This document shows positions 1 to 9,777 of a stretch of 35,226 nt of DNA, piece by piece. The notes beneath the pieces are model-generated. The model was not told the origin of the DNA. It saw nothing but the letters and a program-made list of their open reading frames with translations, and made no database searches. The translations under genes were made by a program, and so were the position numbers. This DNA comes from Mucidula mucida (lineage: Eukaryota; Basidiomycota; Agaricomycetes; Agaricales; Physalacriaceae), in contig JADNYV010000354.1 of assembly GCA_015501055.1 (NCBI GenBank), forward strand, positions 1 through 35,226, written 5' to 3'. Numbering within the stretch: position 1 is the first letter of the stretch; every line of letters starts with the position of its first letter.

Positions 1-640
1 GGAACACCGAACTTTGATGCGCTCGAAAGATTGGCGTTGCAAGTCGTGGACTACGACATTCTCGTTCGTAATGGAGACTGGGTCGACTGCAGCGGCCGAC
101 TCCGGAGTGTATGCGTGTTTGACATCGAAGGAAAGTCCGAGCTGTCGGAGGATGTTGGATGCAATGGAGTGTGCCCTAGTCTGACGGCGCTGAACGGAGC
201 GGTTGCCTCGCGAATATGGACAAGCGCGCCTATTCTTGAAGGCGTTGGACGAGCCCGACATATCTCTGGCAATGGAAGAGCGTCGAATGACTGCGAGAAA
301 GAGACAGGACGTAGAGAAGAAAGTGTTGGAATGGATAAAGGCGTATGCGTCCAGATACCTTATACAAGCGGCAGATATGAGGGTCCTTCAGTAACCTGTC
401 GACGGCCTTTAAAACCACCGTCATGGCCACCAGCGCTACCCAACAGTCAGAGTATCTGGGTGCCCCCAACGACTGTAGCCCCATGCCGCGCGTACGCCTA
501 TCCATATGCATGAAAATCGCCTATGTAATAGATCATCGTCAGCCACAGTTTGGCACCTATATAATGCGCCCATACCTATGTTCTCCGAGTCCCATACCCT
601 CTTCCCGCTACCAAGGTCCCTCGCTTGCGGCATGACTTGC
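1..640 (+). pseudogene. R1 copy A: fragment of an unrecognised helical protein gene
   Basis: Homologous to 8103-8780 and, inverted, to 10691-11100 and 29530-29870. In the better-preserved copy B the shared reading frame encodes a charged, probably alpha-helical stretch (LERLALQVVDYD, then an Arg/Lys-rich KRQAVEKRVLEWVKG). In this copy the same protein is scattered over two frames, so it is frameshifted. The left edge is cut by the window, so the true 5' end is not visible. The non-coding part after about 400 (CATGGCCACCAGCGCT to the CCATATGCATGA region) is also conserved between copies. I do not recognise the family and infer no function. Confidence 0.6.
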
Positions 641-1474
641 ACTGCACCTCGGAGCGAATTACAGTAACATTGTGCTGAAACACACCAGTAGTAGCAATCC
701 TCGTCGCGGGAAAGCAGCCCACTACATTGATGACCTAGTCGTGGCCGAAAATCGGTTTCTGCCAGTGCTCATGGCGGTTCAGGTCAAAGCTGTATTTCCG
801 ATTCGGCCTCGATCGTCATCACTTCAAGTTCGACTTCCATCTATGATCCAAGCTGGTCGCCTCGTACTGTGATACTGCTATCACCGTCTCCACACCAATC
901 TCAAGTGATTTAATCTACTCCGTTGGCTTGTCCGATGTGTCATTTTGTTTAGCTTACATTTGACGCGCGCTATGCTCTGAGCTCTTGAAGATGCGTAAAT
1001 CGGACGCTAACACAAGTTCCTTGCAGATCACTTTCCTAGCCCATGGAGATTCTCTTGAAGCTTGTGCGGAAATACGCACGTTGTCGTATGCTAAAGTCAA
1101 ACATCTAGGTCTATTACTTTTAAGCACCAAGCACTGCCCAGTGAATTGTTGTGCTCTCTAGACATTCTCTCCAGCGTGGCGATGACTTGCCTTTAAGTCT
1201 GAAATGTTAGCCGATTCCCAGACTAAGGTAAACAAGGTTCTTGATACTTCTAGAAGGCTGTATACTGAGTTGTTTAGGTGATGTCGTCCTTTATTGTCAG
1301 AATGGGTGTTCTGTGGCGTACGCATGAATCTTTGCCCCCAAGGACAGACAATGACGTGCGTCGGTCGATTTGGTACCGCAAAACAACATTGGGTTTGAGC
1401 ACAGACATAAGAACGAGTACTGGTCAGTTCCGACACATTAACTTTACATCCTTTACATCCAGGCTCCACCCATT
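641..1474 (+). other. Spacer between R1 and the VPS62-like gene, conserved with copy B
   Basis: No convincing gene. Patches at about 770-830, 1021-1180 and 1190-1345 align with 8910-8970, 9139-9265 and 9505-9655 in the same order. This shows that the whole stretch was duplicated together with the flanking genes. The patch at 1021 follows a TTGCAG that could be a 3' splice site, so part of it may be a lost exon. Confidence 0.5.
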
Positions 1475-2416
1475 ATGTCAAACACTGCTGTCGACAACGA
1501 GCGCGTTGCCACTGCCGCGTTGGCGTACAAGCGCGTACAAGATGTCCGACAACTCTGCTCAGTATGGCGTCCCAATCGTAAGTCGCATATTACTTATTTA
1601 CACTGCACCCAAATCACCATCATCCACAGTCGGATGATTCTACCTCGGCCAAGGCGCGTCCAACAATATGAACGTCGCCCCCACCGGCGCCCTCGAAAGT
1701 GACGCCCTACGAGACGTCGGGTCCTGGGAACTCGTCTGGAACAACGCGGGCTCCGAAAAACCCAAGGACTACTCCCTCTGGCGCGGTCGGACTACGCCGT
1801 CATCGGGGGAATATTCAGCACCAAGAATGGGGTCCCCCAGATTCTGCGCAGAATTAGGCTATCAAGGCAATCCGTAGGGATTTGCTGACTAGCGATGCTA
1901 CTTTCAAACTTGTCTGGGACGATAGTGGTCCAGGGGCGACCAATGATGGCTCGGTGTGGCAGGCGCTTGGTATGAAAAGCATTCCAGCGGGCGCGATGAT
2001 GTCGATGCCGTCTCATTCTCAGCCGCCGCAGAACTCGAGCTTGGCGTTGGACGCTGACAAAGGTACGACCGAGGTGAAGAGTGTTTCCTCCGGATTACTT
2101 AGTCTGTTTGATTTCTGATGATGTTTTCAAAGGGTGAGGCTATCTCCTCCGATTATAGAGGAAAGGAGTTGTAGGTCTGCGTTCTTGTCACCATCAACTT
2201 GTTCTGGACATATGCCCTATGCACATAATGGGATGGTTCCCTATTTTCGCTGGAAGGGGGTTCAAAGGCTGTCTATGGTCTGCACATGAATATCCTGAGA
2301 GCATTGTTCAACCAGTGCTTGATTTCAGGGCGACGTTCTTCTACCGCTTGGGTCGTCATGGTTTGGAACGCACAAACGTCAAGAAATACGTTCCGTATCT
2401 CGTCATGATGACGTGA
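1475..2416 (+). pseudogene. VPS62-like (DUF946) protein gene, copy A, disrupted
   Basis: The start ATG (MSNTA) is shared with copy B at 9778. A GTAAGT...CACAG intron of 52 nt is visible at 1578-1629. The exon after it encodes SWELVWNNAGSEKPKDYSLW and, in another frame, a second repeat-like stretch FKLVWDDSGPGATNDGSVWQ. Paired W-N/D-D-x-G-S ... W segments with a P-P-x-x-Y-A-x-x-G linker are typical of the VPS62/DUF946 family, which is widespread in fungi and plants and poorly characterised. A loss of about 17 bp near 1787, compared with copy B, breaks the frame. The C-terminus (KKYVPYLVMMT, stop at 2414) is shared with the two other copies. Family assignment is by motif memory, not by a search. 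Confidence 0.6.
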
Positions 2417-2474
2417 GAGACTGACACAGTGTCGCTTTATATTAGCTTGAGAATCCGTTCTACACAGAAACGAT

Positions 2475-2668
2475 ATGGCCTTACCCTCGACGCACGGTGC
2501 GGCAGGCGAGCCTGTATCTACAAAAAACCAGCTGTTGGAGCGGCCGTTCAGGTGAGATATTTCTTTCGTAGCCAATAGGTTTCATCTAATCCATCATGTA
2601 GTCCTTCGACCCGCTTAAAGGCATCTGTGCCCATCTCAACGCCTGTCACGTGTACGCCTCGGATCCAA
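2475..2668 (+). pseudogene. 5' fragment of a DUF1264 / oil-body-associated-like gene, copy A
   Basis: Exon 1 starts MALPSTHGAAGEPVSTKN. A 50-nt intron (GTGAGA...TGTAG, 2552-2601) follows. Exon 2 reads SFDPLKGICAHLNACHVYAS and stops abruptly at 2668, where unrelated inverted R1 sequence begins. The ICAHLNA-HVYA-DPT stretch resembles the N-terminal part of fungal DUF1264 proteins (plant OBAP relatives). About 10 bp that encode TGAS in copy B are missing at the end of exon 1, so the frame is broken as well as truncated. Most of the domain is absent, so no product is expected. Confidence 0.6.
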
Positions 2669-3197
2669 CATTCTTCCATCGGCAGAGAACTTTTGGCCAC
2701 GGGCACGACCTGCACCTTCAACAAAAGGCGCGCCTTGTCTGCGTTCGCGATACATCATGCCACCCCTGCTTTAGCGCCGTAAGAGGTGCAGGGAACGCGT
2801 CCATTACATTCAACCATCCTCTCGCAGCTTGTCGACTTTCCTTCGAGGTCGAAACACGCGTCTAATGGCGTAGTCGAACGCTACAGTCCGTACTGCCGTT
2901 GTCCGTGCGTCCATCCTTGGAACTTCAGCCGAACCTATAGCATCTTGACTATCTGTCTCTAAAATCATTGACCAGGGCGTGTCTTCTGACCGAACGCAGT
3001 GGTAGCCGATTGTGATGTAGCCAGTCTGCTGTCTGTTTCCAATTGTGCAACGACACGCTCACACTCGGAAGGGCGCAAGATTCATCGATAGTGGTGCAAT
3101 GGAGCTCTCGTTCGCCGGTTATCACCAGAAATGAAATTTAACTGCCATAGGAGATAACATGCGCCGACATCACTGACTAGTAGCACGTTAGAAACTT
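2669..3197 (-). repeat. 529-bp block, near-identical to 29671-30199 (R1 copy E)
   Basis: Read side by side, this block matches 29671-30199 over 529 bp with a single difference noticed (3187 G versus 30189 A). On the minus strand its first part (2865-2669) is R1 sequence. The left edge falls exactly where the DUF1264 fragment breaks, and the right edge falls exactly where the other copy runs into the poly(T) of a LINE insertion. Both copies have the same orientation, 27,002 bp apart. Confidence 0.9.
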
Positions 3198-3388
3198 AAT
3201 GATCCAGGGACACTGGATGGGTTCTTCTTCAACAAGCCGATTTCTGCTTGTGCTCGCTCTGACTCACATTGCGTAACATTCCGGGGATAAACTCCCCCGA
3301 AGCTCATGTCCGTCAATACTTATAACGCATGAGCTATGGGGTTCACACATCTTCGATAGCGTCTCTATCACTCTTACACGACGAGCAT
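3198..3388. other. Short unassigned spacer
   Basis: This follows the 529-bp block and is not repeated elsewhere in the window. It precedes a likely host gene and probably holds its promoter, but no clear TATA box was seen. Confidence 0.4.
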
Positions 3389-4249
3389 GTCTTTTGAAGC
3401 GGAAGTTTTCCGATATCACTTCACTCAAGTCAGTCTACTTTCATTGCCTAGTACTTCACCTTATCTATACTTCACCAGACTGGAGGTTGAAACCAGAGCG
3501 ACGAACGACCTGACGCCGCATTCCAAGACAGATGGCTTCAAGCAGTGAGTGTCGTTTCTTTTGTACGCACGGGGACTGGTTAAACGTTTTCGACAGGGAA
3601 GCCTTCCCTGCCTATTCGAACACCAGTTTACCGAGCCTGGCGAGTGGTCCCAATATCCGGCGAGGCTCGACTGGACCATTAAAGTCTACACCTACAAGTT
3701 TAATGAGAAGTCCCAGGCATGCTTCACCCTGATCCACAGAGGGAGTGTTCAGTCGATCATCTCCCGAGTGCGCTTAACGCACAAGATTACTAGCGTCGAC
3801 AACGGCGCTTCTAGAGCGTTCGTGAACCACTTTCCCAGGACGAACAATGGCCGGAAAGACGGCCAGAGCTACAATTGTACGTACTAGTACCCTCCATTCA
3901 CCTGCGAGGACAATACTAACTACTGGTCTTTATGCATAGACGTAATCGATTTTTCGGAGAAGCTCAACTTGTTAGTAAGGACTCGAATCCTTCTGAACAC
4001 AACACCACGTTCAAAGACGATTACACGCGATATGTGACTCTTCAAACTGGCAACTTTACAAGAAATGAGGCCTACTTTTCGTTGAAAAAGGCACCCTTGG
4101 GGCAGAAAACCGCGGAACTCGGACTACGCGTATGTTTCTGTTTACCGTAGATCAGAACATCTTAATGAACCGCACCACAGGCGTATGCTAACCAGATCCA
4201 TGAGCTCAACGAGTTCAAATTTGATATCAAATCTAGCAACCAGTATTAG
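3389..4249 (+). CDS. Unrecognised multi-exon host gene (H1), one apparent frameshift
   Basis: The 3' half is well supported. One exon encodes DWTIKVYTYKFNEKSQACF. It is followed by an intron at 3877-3939 (GTACGT, TACTAAC branch site, GCATAG), an exon with YTRYVTLQTGNFTRNEAYFS, an intron at 4130-4180 (GTATGT...CACAG), and a last exon ending NEFKFDIKSSNQY before TAG. The 5' end is less certain: I chose the ATG at 3389 because a good intron at 3545-3596 (GTGAGT...GACAG) implies coding sequence upstream. After the 3939 acceptor the frame breaks near 3969; one more T in the TT run would join FSEKLN to VSKDS. I do not recognise the family. No signal peptide or membrane segment is apparent. Confidence 0.5.
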
Positions 4250-4321
4250 TTTGGTAGGCGCCGTTAATCTCCTAACGGAAGGAAATATTATTGTGACTAG
4301 GTAGTAAGTACTAAGCACATC

Positions 4322-4636
4322 ATGACTTCCTCCATTGTTCCAAAGAACACGAACACTGTGGTACAATCAGTCCTGCATGCTCCCTCATCAAAGGGTACAT
4401 ACAATACCTTGACAGCAGCCACCGTTCAGGTGGAGGCGCAGCTGAAGGATGACGCGACGTTATCAAATCCAACAGTAGCCAAGTTGTTCACGGTACCGAC
4501 GACCAACTGGGACCTTCCGGTACATCCCACGCCACTAAAGATGCACCAATCAGTAAGCCTGTCGGTTTTTGACCCAATGCACTGGGTATTCCGGCCAAAA
4601 ATCTCCGGAAAAAGAATTCCAAGAGAGGGAGTTTGA
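4322..4636 (+). CDS. Unrecognised host gene, 5' exon (H2)
   Basis: An ATG opens a Thr/Ser/Val-rich stretch beginning MTSSIVPKNTNTVVQS. It stays open to 4636, but a good donor (CA|GTAAGC) at 4553 suggests the coding exon really ends at 4552, after about 77 codons. No convincing acceptor or second exon could be fixed downstream. It starts 72 bp after the stop of H1 on the same strand, so it could be a separate small gene. No family recognised. Confidence 0.3.
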   Translation: MTSSIVPKNTNTVVQSVLHAPSSKGTYNTLTAATVQVEAQLKDDATLSNPTVAKLFTVPTTNWDLPVHPTPLKMHQSVSLSVFDPMHWVFRPKISGKRIPREGV

Positions 4637-5089
4637 GAGAGTACACCAAGGTCTTAAGTAAGCTCAGAGAGCCTGGTCAACACTGTAAAAAAGCAATAAA
4701 AATCTCCCGCTGCCGCGGAATCGGCGCGGCGCACGTTCTGTACCAGGGATGCCTACGAAAACACAAAGTTTTATATCCACAAAGGTCTACATCAAGCTGT
4801 AGCAGGATTGCAGCTAGTATTATGAGTTCCTGCCATGAAACAGCTAGAAAGACAGTATATATAGTAGTGGGAGTGCGCGCGGGCGATGGCAGGTAAGTCG
4901 CTGACTAATCGAGCCGGACTTACCTGCCATTCGCCAGATTCGGCCATGGGCAGCGCTCCTTCAATAGAATGACTTTCAAAGTTGGTAGTACCGAGACAGG
5001 TTAATCATTTTGAGTAGCTAACTGGCTGCTGGAGTGGCCCACCGTCTCGAAAGAACAAATTTCGCGCTGTGGGACTTACCTGCCACTGC
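4637..5089. other. Intergenic, AT- and repeat-like, no gene
   Basis: No supportable gene. The region includes a TATATATAGTAG stretch near 4856 and three copies of a 13-mer (see the next entry). It lies downstream of both H2 (plus) and the secreted-protein gene (minus). Confidence 0.4.
4887..5085. repeat. Three copies of a 13-bp motif, one inverted (possible TIRs)
   Basis: TGGCAGGTAAGTC occurs at 4887-4899. Its exact reverse complement occurs at 4917-4929 and again at 5073-5085. The outer pair would be terminal inverted repeats of a 199-bp element, and the inner pair could form a 13-bp hairpin with a 17-nt loop. The motif also contains a perfect fungal splice-donor string (AG|GTAAGT). No target-site duplication was evident. 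Confidence 0.45.
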
Positions 5090-5458
5090 CTATTCGGGAA
5101 GCCGATGAACGGCATAGCTGATCGGGTAATAAACCAGCCTGTCTACGTTTCATATCATCGCAAAAATAACGTACTCGAAAAGGGTGCACTGAATACCAGC
5201 AGAGGTAGCCACGCTCGTGACCGTGTTGTCTTGTCCCGCACCAGCTAGATCGCCACAACCGCTGGGGAGGACAGTGCTCGACCAAGCATTGCAAGCTCCT
5301 GCCAGATTGGCATCATTACACGTTTCCACGATGGAGATGGCATTCGGCGCGAGAGCACCGTTGGATACGGCGGGCAAGAGCGCTGCACGTTCAACCAGAG
5401 AGGCTGCGAACGTTGCATTCAAGAGCGCGAGAACAGTGGCAGCCGTGAGTTTGAACAT
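5090..5458 (-). CDS. Small secreted cysteine protein, probable beta/gamma-crystallin-like or I36-like fold
   Basis: The ATG at 5458 begins a typical signal peptide (MFKLTAATVLALLNATFAAS). The mature part has four cysteines in the pattern CNDANLAGAC ... LPSGCGDL ... GIQCTLF, with GQDNTVTS between the last two. That pattern resembles small beta/gamma-crystallin-fold proteins and the I36 inhibitor group; this is by memory, not by search. Reading straight through gives 102 residues to a stop at 5150. A GTACGT donor at 5174 and a CAG acceptor at 5118 define a 57-nt intron and a short last exon ending at 5090, giving about 103 residues; I prefer this model. The product is probably extracellular. 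The paralogue at 23485 is damaged. Confidence 0.7.
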
Positions 5459-5520
5459 TTTGAGAGAAGGGGGAATTTTTGTCCAACTGCAGCCTGAGGA
5501 TTGTTCTGGCCGTCCATCTG

Positions 5521-5528
5521 TTTATATA
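5521..5528 (-). promoter_or_regulatory. TATA box of the secreted-protein gene
   Basis: TATATAAA on the minus strand, 63 nt upstream of the ATG. The paralogous gene at 23485 has TATATAAG at a similar distance. Confidence 0.6.
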
Positions 5529-5530
5529 GT

Positions 5531-6599
5531 AGATCGATTCCTTCTGATGGTCTAGACAGCTGGACGGTTTGCGTAAGATGCATCTCCTTCGTTCTCTATT
5601 CTTATTCGACACTCTATACAAAGAGTCACCCTCACTGATGGCTTGATATAGTAGTACGCATCTCACAACACGTTATAACGGTATCTGCATTCACTCGCGG
5701 TTCCTGGCAGGATTCCTTGACGATCATTGCGTACTAGTTGGGTTTTCCCTGTACCACCTGTTTATTGAGTGTTGACTTTCTGTAAAGACCGATACATAAT
5801 GCACTCACCACTGTAGTTTTCAGGCAATTCGCTAGAAGTTCAGTTCAAGCGCACAGTAGGCTCCATTCGAGAAGTACGGCACACACCGTACCGCCCAATG
5901 CCAAGTAACAATGATGTACAGCGTGTAAGCTGCAAGGTCTTCCTTGTAACGCACTGGTTGATTGACTGATCACGTACTGCTAGAAGCGCGGGCTTACAGA
6001 GCCGTGTGTGAACAATAAACTCCAGTTTCCATCTGCTCATTTTCCGAGGAAGGAGAGCCATACCAAGGTTACTGTATGCCAGTGGTATGAACGTGTATCC
6101 AACTGTTCGTCAATGATCATGATCGTTACTTTCAGGCTCCGGCCGCGCTTGATAACTCATGATGTCTCTCAAGAAGAACAAGCTGCATCTGTTGGACATG
6201 AGGGGTCATATCCAATCTAAAATCAGTCACGCGCCAGCGCTAACGAGAATGACGTTGATTCTCATCTGAAATGAGACAGTTCAGACATCCCAGCTGGACA
6301 CCACATGAGGTTTATGAGGCTCATCCCGAGGTTGTAGTGGTAAAAAGGCGTATCGCGCGCCGAGAGCTCTTTGGTTTCCGAATTTTGTTGTTATTTTTAG
6401 GCAGGCGGAGGCCTTGACTTGCACAGGCGGGTTGAAGGACGTTAGCCATCCTGGGACGCGAAATCCGCTCAGTCTGTGTTGCATTACGGCCCTGTGTTGA
6501 CCTGATATCTCGCCTCATACTTGATGCTGTCGACATTCACGATACTTGGCTTCTCCCCGGGTTCCAACTCGACTGAACGAACGACGGAGGACTGACATA
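5531..6599. other. Intergenic stretch, nothing recognised
   Basis: Both strands hold only short open stretches without recognisable motifs, introns or conservation with other parts of the window. The upstream region of the secreted-protein gene lies at the left end. Confidence 0.5.
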
Positions 6600-8060
6600 G
6601 AAATTTACCGGACGACCCCTTCATATTCACCTTGCAAAGATTTTCGGAAGAACAAAGTGTGGCGCAGGTAGTCATTACGTGAGCGCGAAAGGAGAACGCT
6701 TGTGTGGTTCCTAGCTTAATGATACAGTCAATCACGGGAAATCTCCGGCTGATACAGCGTGAGTCTCGAATGAAAGATAGGCCGAAGGTTAGATACCACT
6801 CACCAGTGGGTCATTCTATCATTGACAGAATGTTACGACGAGGACGTATATCTCACAAATCAAGACAGTCGTCAAACACCCCACATCTACGCGCATCCAC
6901 TCTTTATGCAATCCGCCCCAAAAGGTAAATCTTCCGGATCCACCTGTGTAAACGCCGTCCACAAAACCGAGCGCTCGACCATAGCACCAACATCTCCTAC
7001 CCTCTCATAAAGTCAGTACTATCAGAACGCGGACAGTAGCGGCAGTGCCAGAAGCCCTTTGTTTTTGTCCATTCTCGGAGCAGTCTTTGTTCAGGGTCAC
7101 CTTCTTGAGCGAAACATCCACTCAGCACCCATCCAAGGAACAGAGTCCTATGGGCCCCACGTTCGACATGAACCTGACGGCGCTGCTGCGTTCGCCATTG
7201 CTCTCCCGCACCAATATCGATATCCAGCAAAACCATTCTACATCGAGTACATCGCCCTCTTCTTCAGAAACGCCGCGCACGCCAACCGAGGAGGCGCTTG
7301 GTGTGAGCAATCACGGCAAGGAGCTGGATGACGTTAGGTAGACAAAGGGTGTTGACGTCTCGGCAACCTCGTCCTCGCTTTCAGACGCCTCCATTACAAG
7401 AGTCCATGCAAAGACATTGCTCACGCGAATTACGCGTACAAACACCACTGTAGGATCAAAGAGTCGCGAATGAGCGTCTTGAAGGTGTTATGTCCGGTTC
7501 CAGACATGCTCCGAAGATAGCGGGATCAAAATTCGACGAGGATTGATGCTCGCCAGTATTGCACGAGGTAGCGTTCGACCTCAGGGTGAGGTGAAAGGGG
7601 ATGAAACAGACGGCCGGTAATTCGAAGTGCGACGACGACGGTGGTAGTAAATCAGAGTGCGCCTTTCCTTCCAAACAGAGGAGCTATTATTCCTGCCTAT
7701 GTCAATAACTCCACCATTCGACTGCGCCAATTCATCGCGCTTGTAATCTTTACGGCTTCAATAGCCCAGACTCTCTGCGTACGCATACAATCAGCTTTAA
7801 ACCCAACGAGGCAATGAATAACTGACCTTAAATGCGAATCTCTCGACTCCGACGAATGCAGCTCTCTCACCGCGTTCATCTGGAGGACAAACAACTCCTT
7901 AACCGCCCAGAGATATTGGGTTGGTGGTCTGAAGAACCCAGCAGTATTTCGTTCCATCGTGTACCTCTTACGCATGTTTCCTTCCAAGATGCCCATCAAC
8001 AGCATCGAAACCATGAAACATGCGTTCGCGTTAGTCTCTTTGCTCGGGATCAAATATAAC
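6600..8060 (-). pseudogene. Gene X copy 1: duplicated, disrupted gene of unknown family
   Basis: Collinear with 24233-25675 on the plus strand. The best coding evidence is an exon (about 8000-7850) with KRYTMERNTAGFF and QYLWAVKELFVLQMNAV. Between copies, differences in this frame fall mostly at third codon positions and replacements are mild (K/R, T/I). A donor (AAG|GTCAGT) and acceptor (TACGCAG) follow, then VWAIEAVKITSAMNWRSRMV and a stop. Downstream the frame is lost. A later conserved segment encodes TTCATLCSSE in one frame (6735-6484). I do not recognise the family. Some shared segments are open on both strands (7059-7331 plus), so even the strand is less certain there. Confidence 0.45.
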
Positions 8061-8102
8061 ACCGATGATTGAGTCCTCTGCACGACAGTTTGTAGAGGAC
8101 TT

Positions 8103-8640
8103 GGAACACCGAACTTTGCGGCGGTGCTCGAAAGATTGGCGTTGCAGGTCGTGGACTACGACATGCTCGTTCGTGATGGAGACTGGGAGAACTGCAGCGT
8201 TCGACTCCGCGAATGTATGCGTGTTTTAACATCGAAGGAAAGTCGGGACGCTGTCGAAGGATGGTTAGATGTGATGGAGGTGTGCCCTGCGCCTCGTACG
8301 GCGCTGAAGCGGAGCGGTTGCATCGCTAATATGGACAAGGCGCGCATACTGTTAAAGGCGTTGGCCACGCCCGAAATGGCCGCCAGCTCTATGGCGATGA
8401 AAGACCGTCGAATGACAGCAGCAAAGAGACAGGCCGTGGAAAAGAGGGTGTTGGAATGGGTAAAGGGCGTAGATGGTGTCCAGATACCTCATTCAAGCGG
8501 CACGTATAATGGTCCTTCAAAACGTATTGACGACCTTGGGAGCCGCCGTCATGGCCACCAGCGCTGCCTAATAGTCAGAGCGTCTGGGTGCCCCCATCGG
8601 CTGTCGCCCTGACGCGCGCGTACGCCTATCCATATGCATG
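8103..8640 (+). pseudogene. R1 copy B: best-preserved copy of the helical-protein fragment
   Basis: Open from the ATG at 8124 (MLERLALQVVDYDMLVRDGD) through VLTSKESRDAVEGWLDVMEV and KRQAVEKRVLEWVKG, ending at 8612; the last part is probably non-coding read-through. The sequence before the ATG also translates in frame (TPNFAAV), so this is probably the C-terminal part of a longer protein whose 5' part is missing. Helical and charged, with no known motif. Gene X copy 1 starts only about 40 bp to the left on the other strand. Confidence 0.55.
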
Positions 8641-9777
8641 AGCATCGCCTAGCAGATCGTCAGCCACATTGAGGCACTTATATGCACCCATACCTGTTCT
8701 GTTCTCCAAGTATCCTCCGCTGTCTTCCCATGACCTCTTCCTGCTGCCAATGCCCCTCGCCTTGCGGCATGACTAGCCCTAAGCCTTGAGACGAATTACA
8801 CGGCGTTTCTATGTGTTAAGGACGCGCGAAGAGACAGTGGTAGCAGGCCGTGTCGCTGGTCAATGTCCTCGACGACTCCTCGTCGTGGTCGAGAATCGAA
8901 TTTTCTCAGAGATCATGGCGGTTCAGGTCAAAGCTGCATCTCCCCGTATTCGATCCCGATCGTCATCGCTTGTACCCGACTTCTGATACTGCTACCGCCG
9001 CCTCTAACTCTCCACTCCACCACCAGATTTGCATAATTAAGTGCTCTTTTTCGCCGGCTTGTCCGATCGGTCGTTGTGTTCAACTGAGATATGCGTTGAG
9101 CGTTTGACAAATGTGTAAAGCGGACGCTAACACGAGTCTTGCAGATCACTTTCCTGCTTCTTGGAAATTCTGTCGAAGCTCGCGCGGAAATTCGAACATT
9201 ATCGTATGCTGAAAGCCAAGAATCTAGGTTTAGTGCTTTCAGGCATCTGGCACCGAACGAATTGACATGTTCAGCATCATTCTTCCAATGTATGACTGCG
9301 CACGTGTGCAGTGGCTTACTCAGTGCATACATAAGGCTGTTCTGCTATGGCCGATGATGTGGCGTACTACTTATCTTGGTATCATTGACAAAATGGCGCT
9401 CTGCATTCCGACTGTCAAGGTCTTGAAGTCGGATTGGTTGGACCGGCCGCAGGGGTTCCTGCGAGCCTCTTTATTATTTAACGTGGAGATGAATCGCTTC
9501 TAATCCTGAAATATTAGCCCATTCCCAAACCAACGGTAAGCAAGGTTCTTGCTACTTATAGAATGTATCCTGATTTGTTCAGGTTACGTCGTCCTTCCAT
9601 GTCAACGCCATTGTCAGAGAGTGGGGTGTTCTGTGGCGTACGTATAAATCCTTGCCTTCCTTCTACGATGGAATCGGGCAGAAGACCAGGTGATTCGGTC
9701 GGCGCGTTGGTACAGGACTACAGCTCCGTGTTGGAGCATAGGTAGTCCTGCTGCTTCACGTCCAGCGTCAAATCAGA
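8641..9777 (+). other. Spacer between R1 copy B and VPS62-like copy B
   Basis: Aligns in order with 510-1474. About 170 bp near 9330-9500 is present here but absent from copy A. It holds an open stretch (VQWLTQCIHKAVLLWPMMW) of unknown meaning. A TTGCAG at 9139-9144 precedes a conserved patch, as in copy A. No gene is called. Confidence 0.45.

Noticed and set aside
8928..9332. 134-codon minus-strand frame
   Set aside because: Not conserved in the paralogous spacer of copy A, with no motif.
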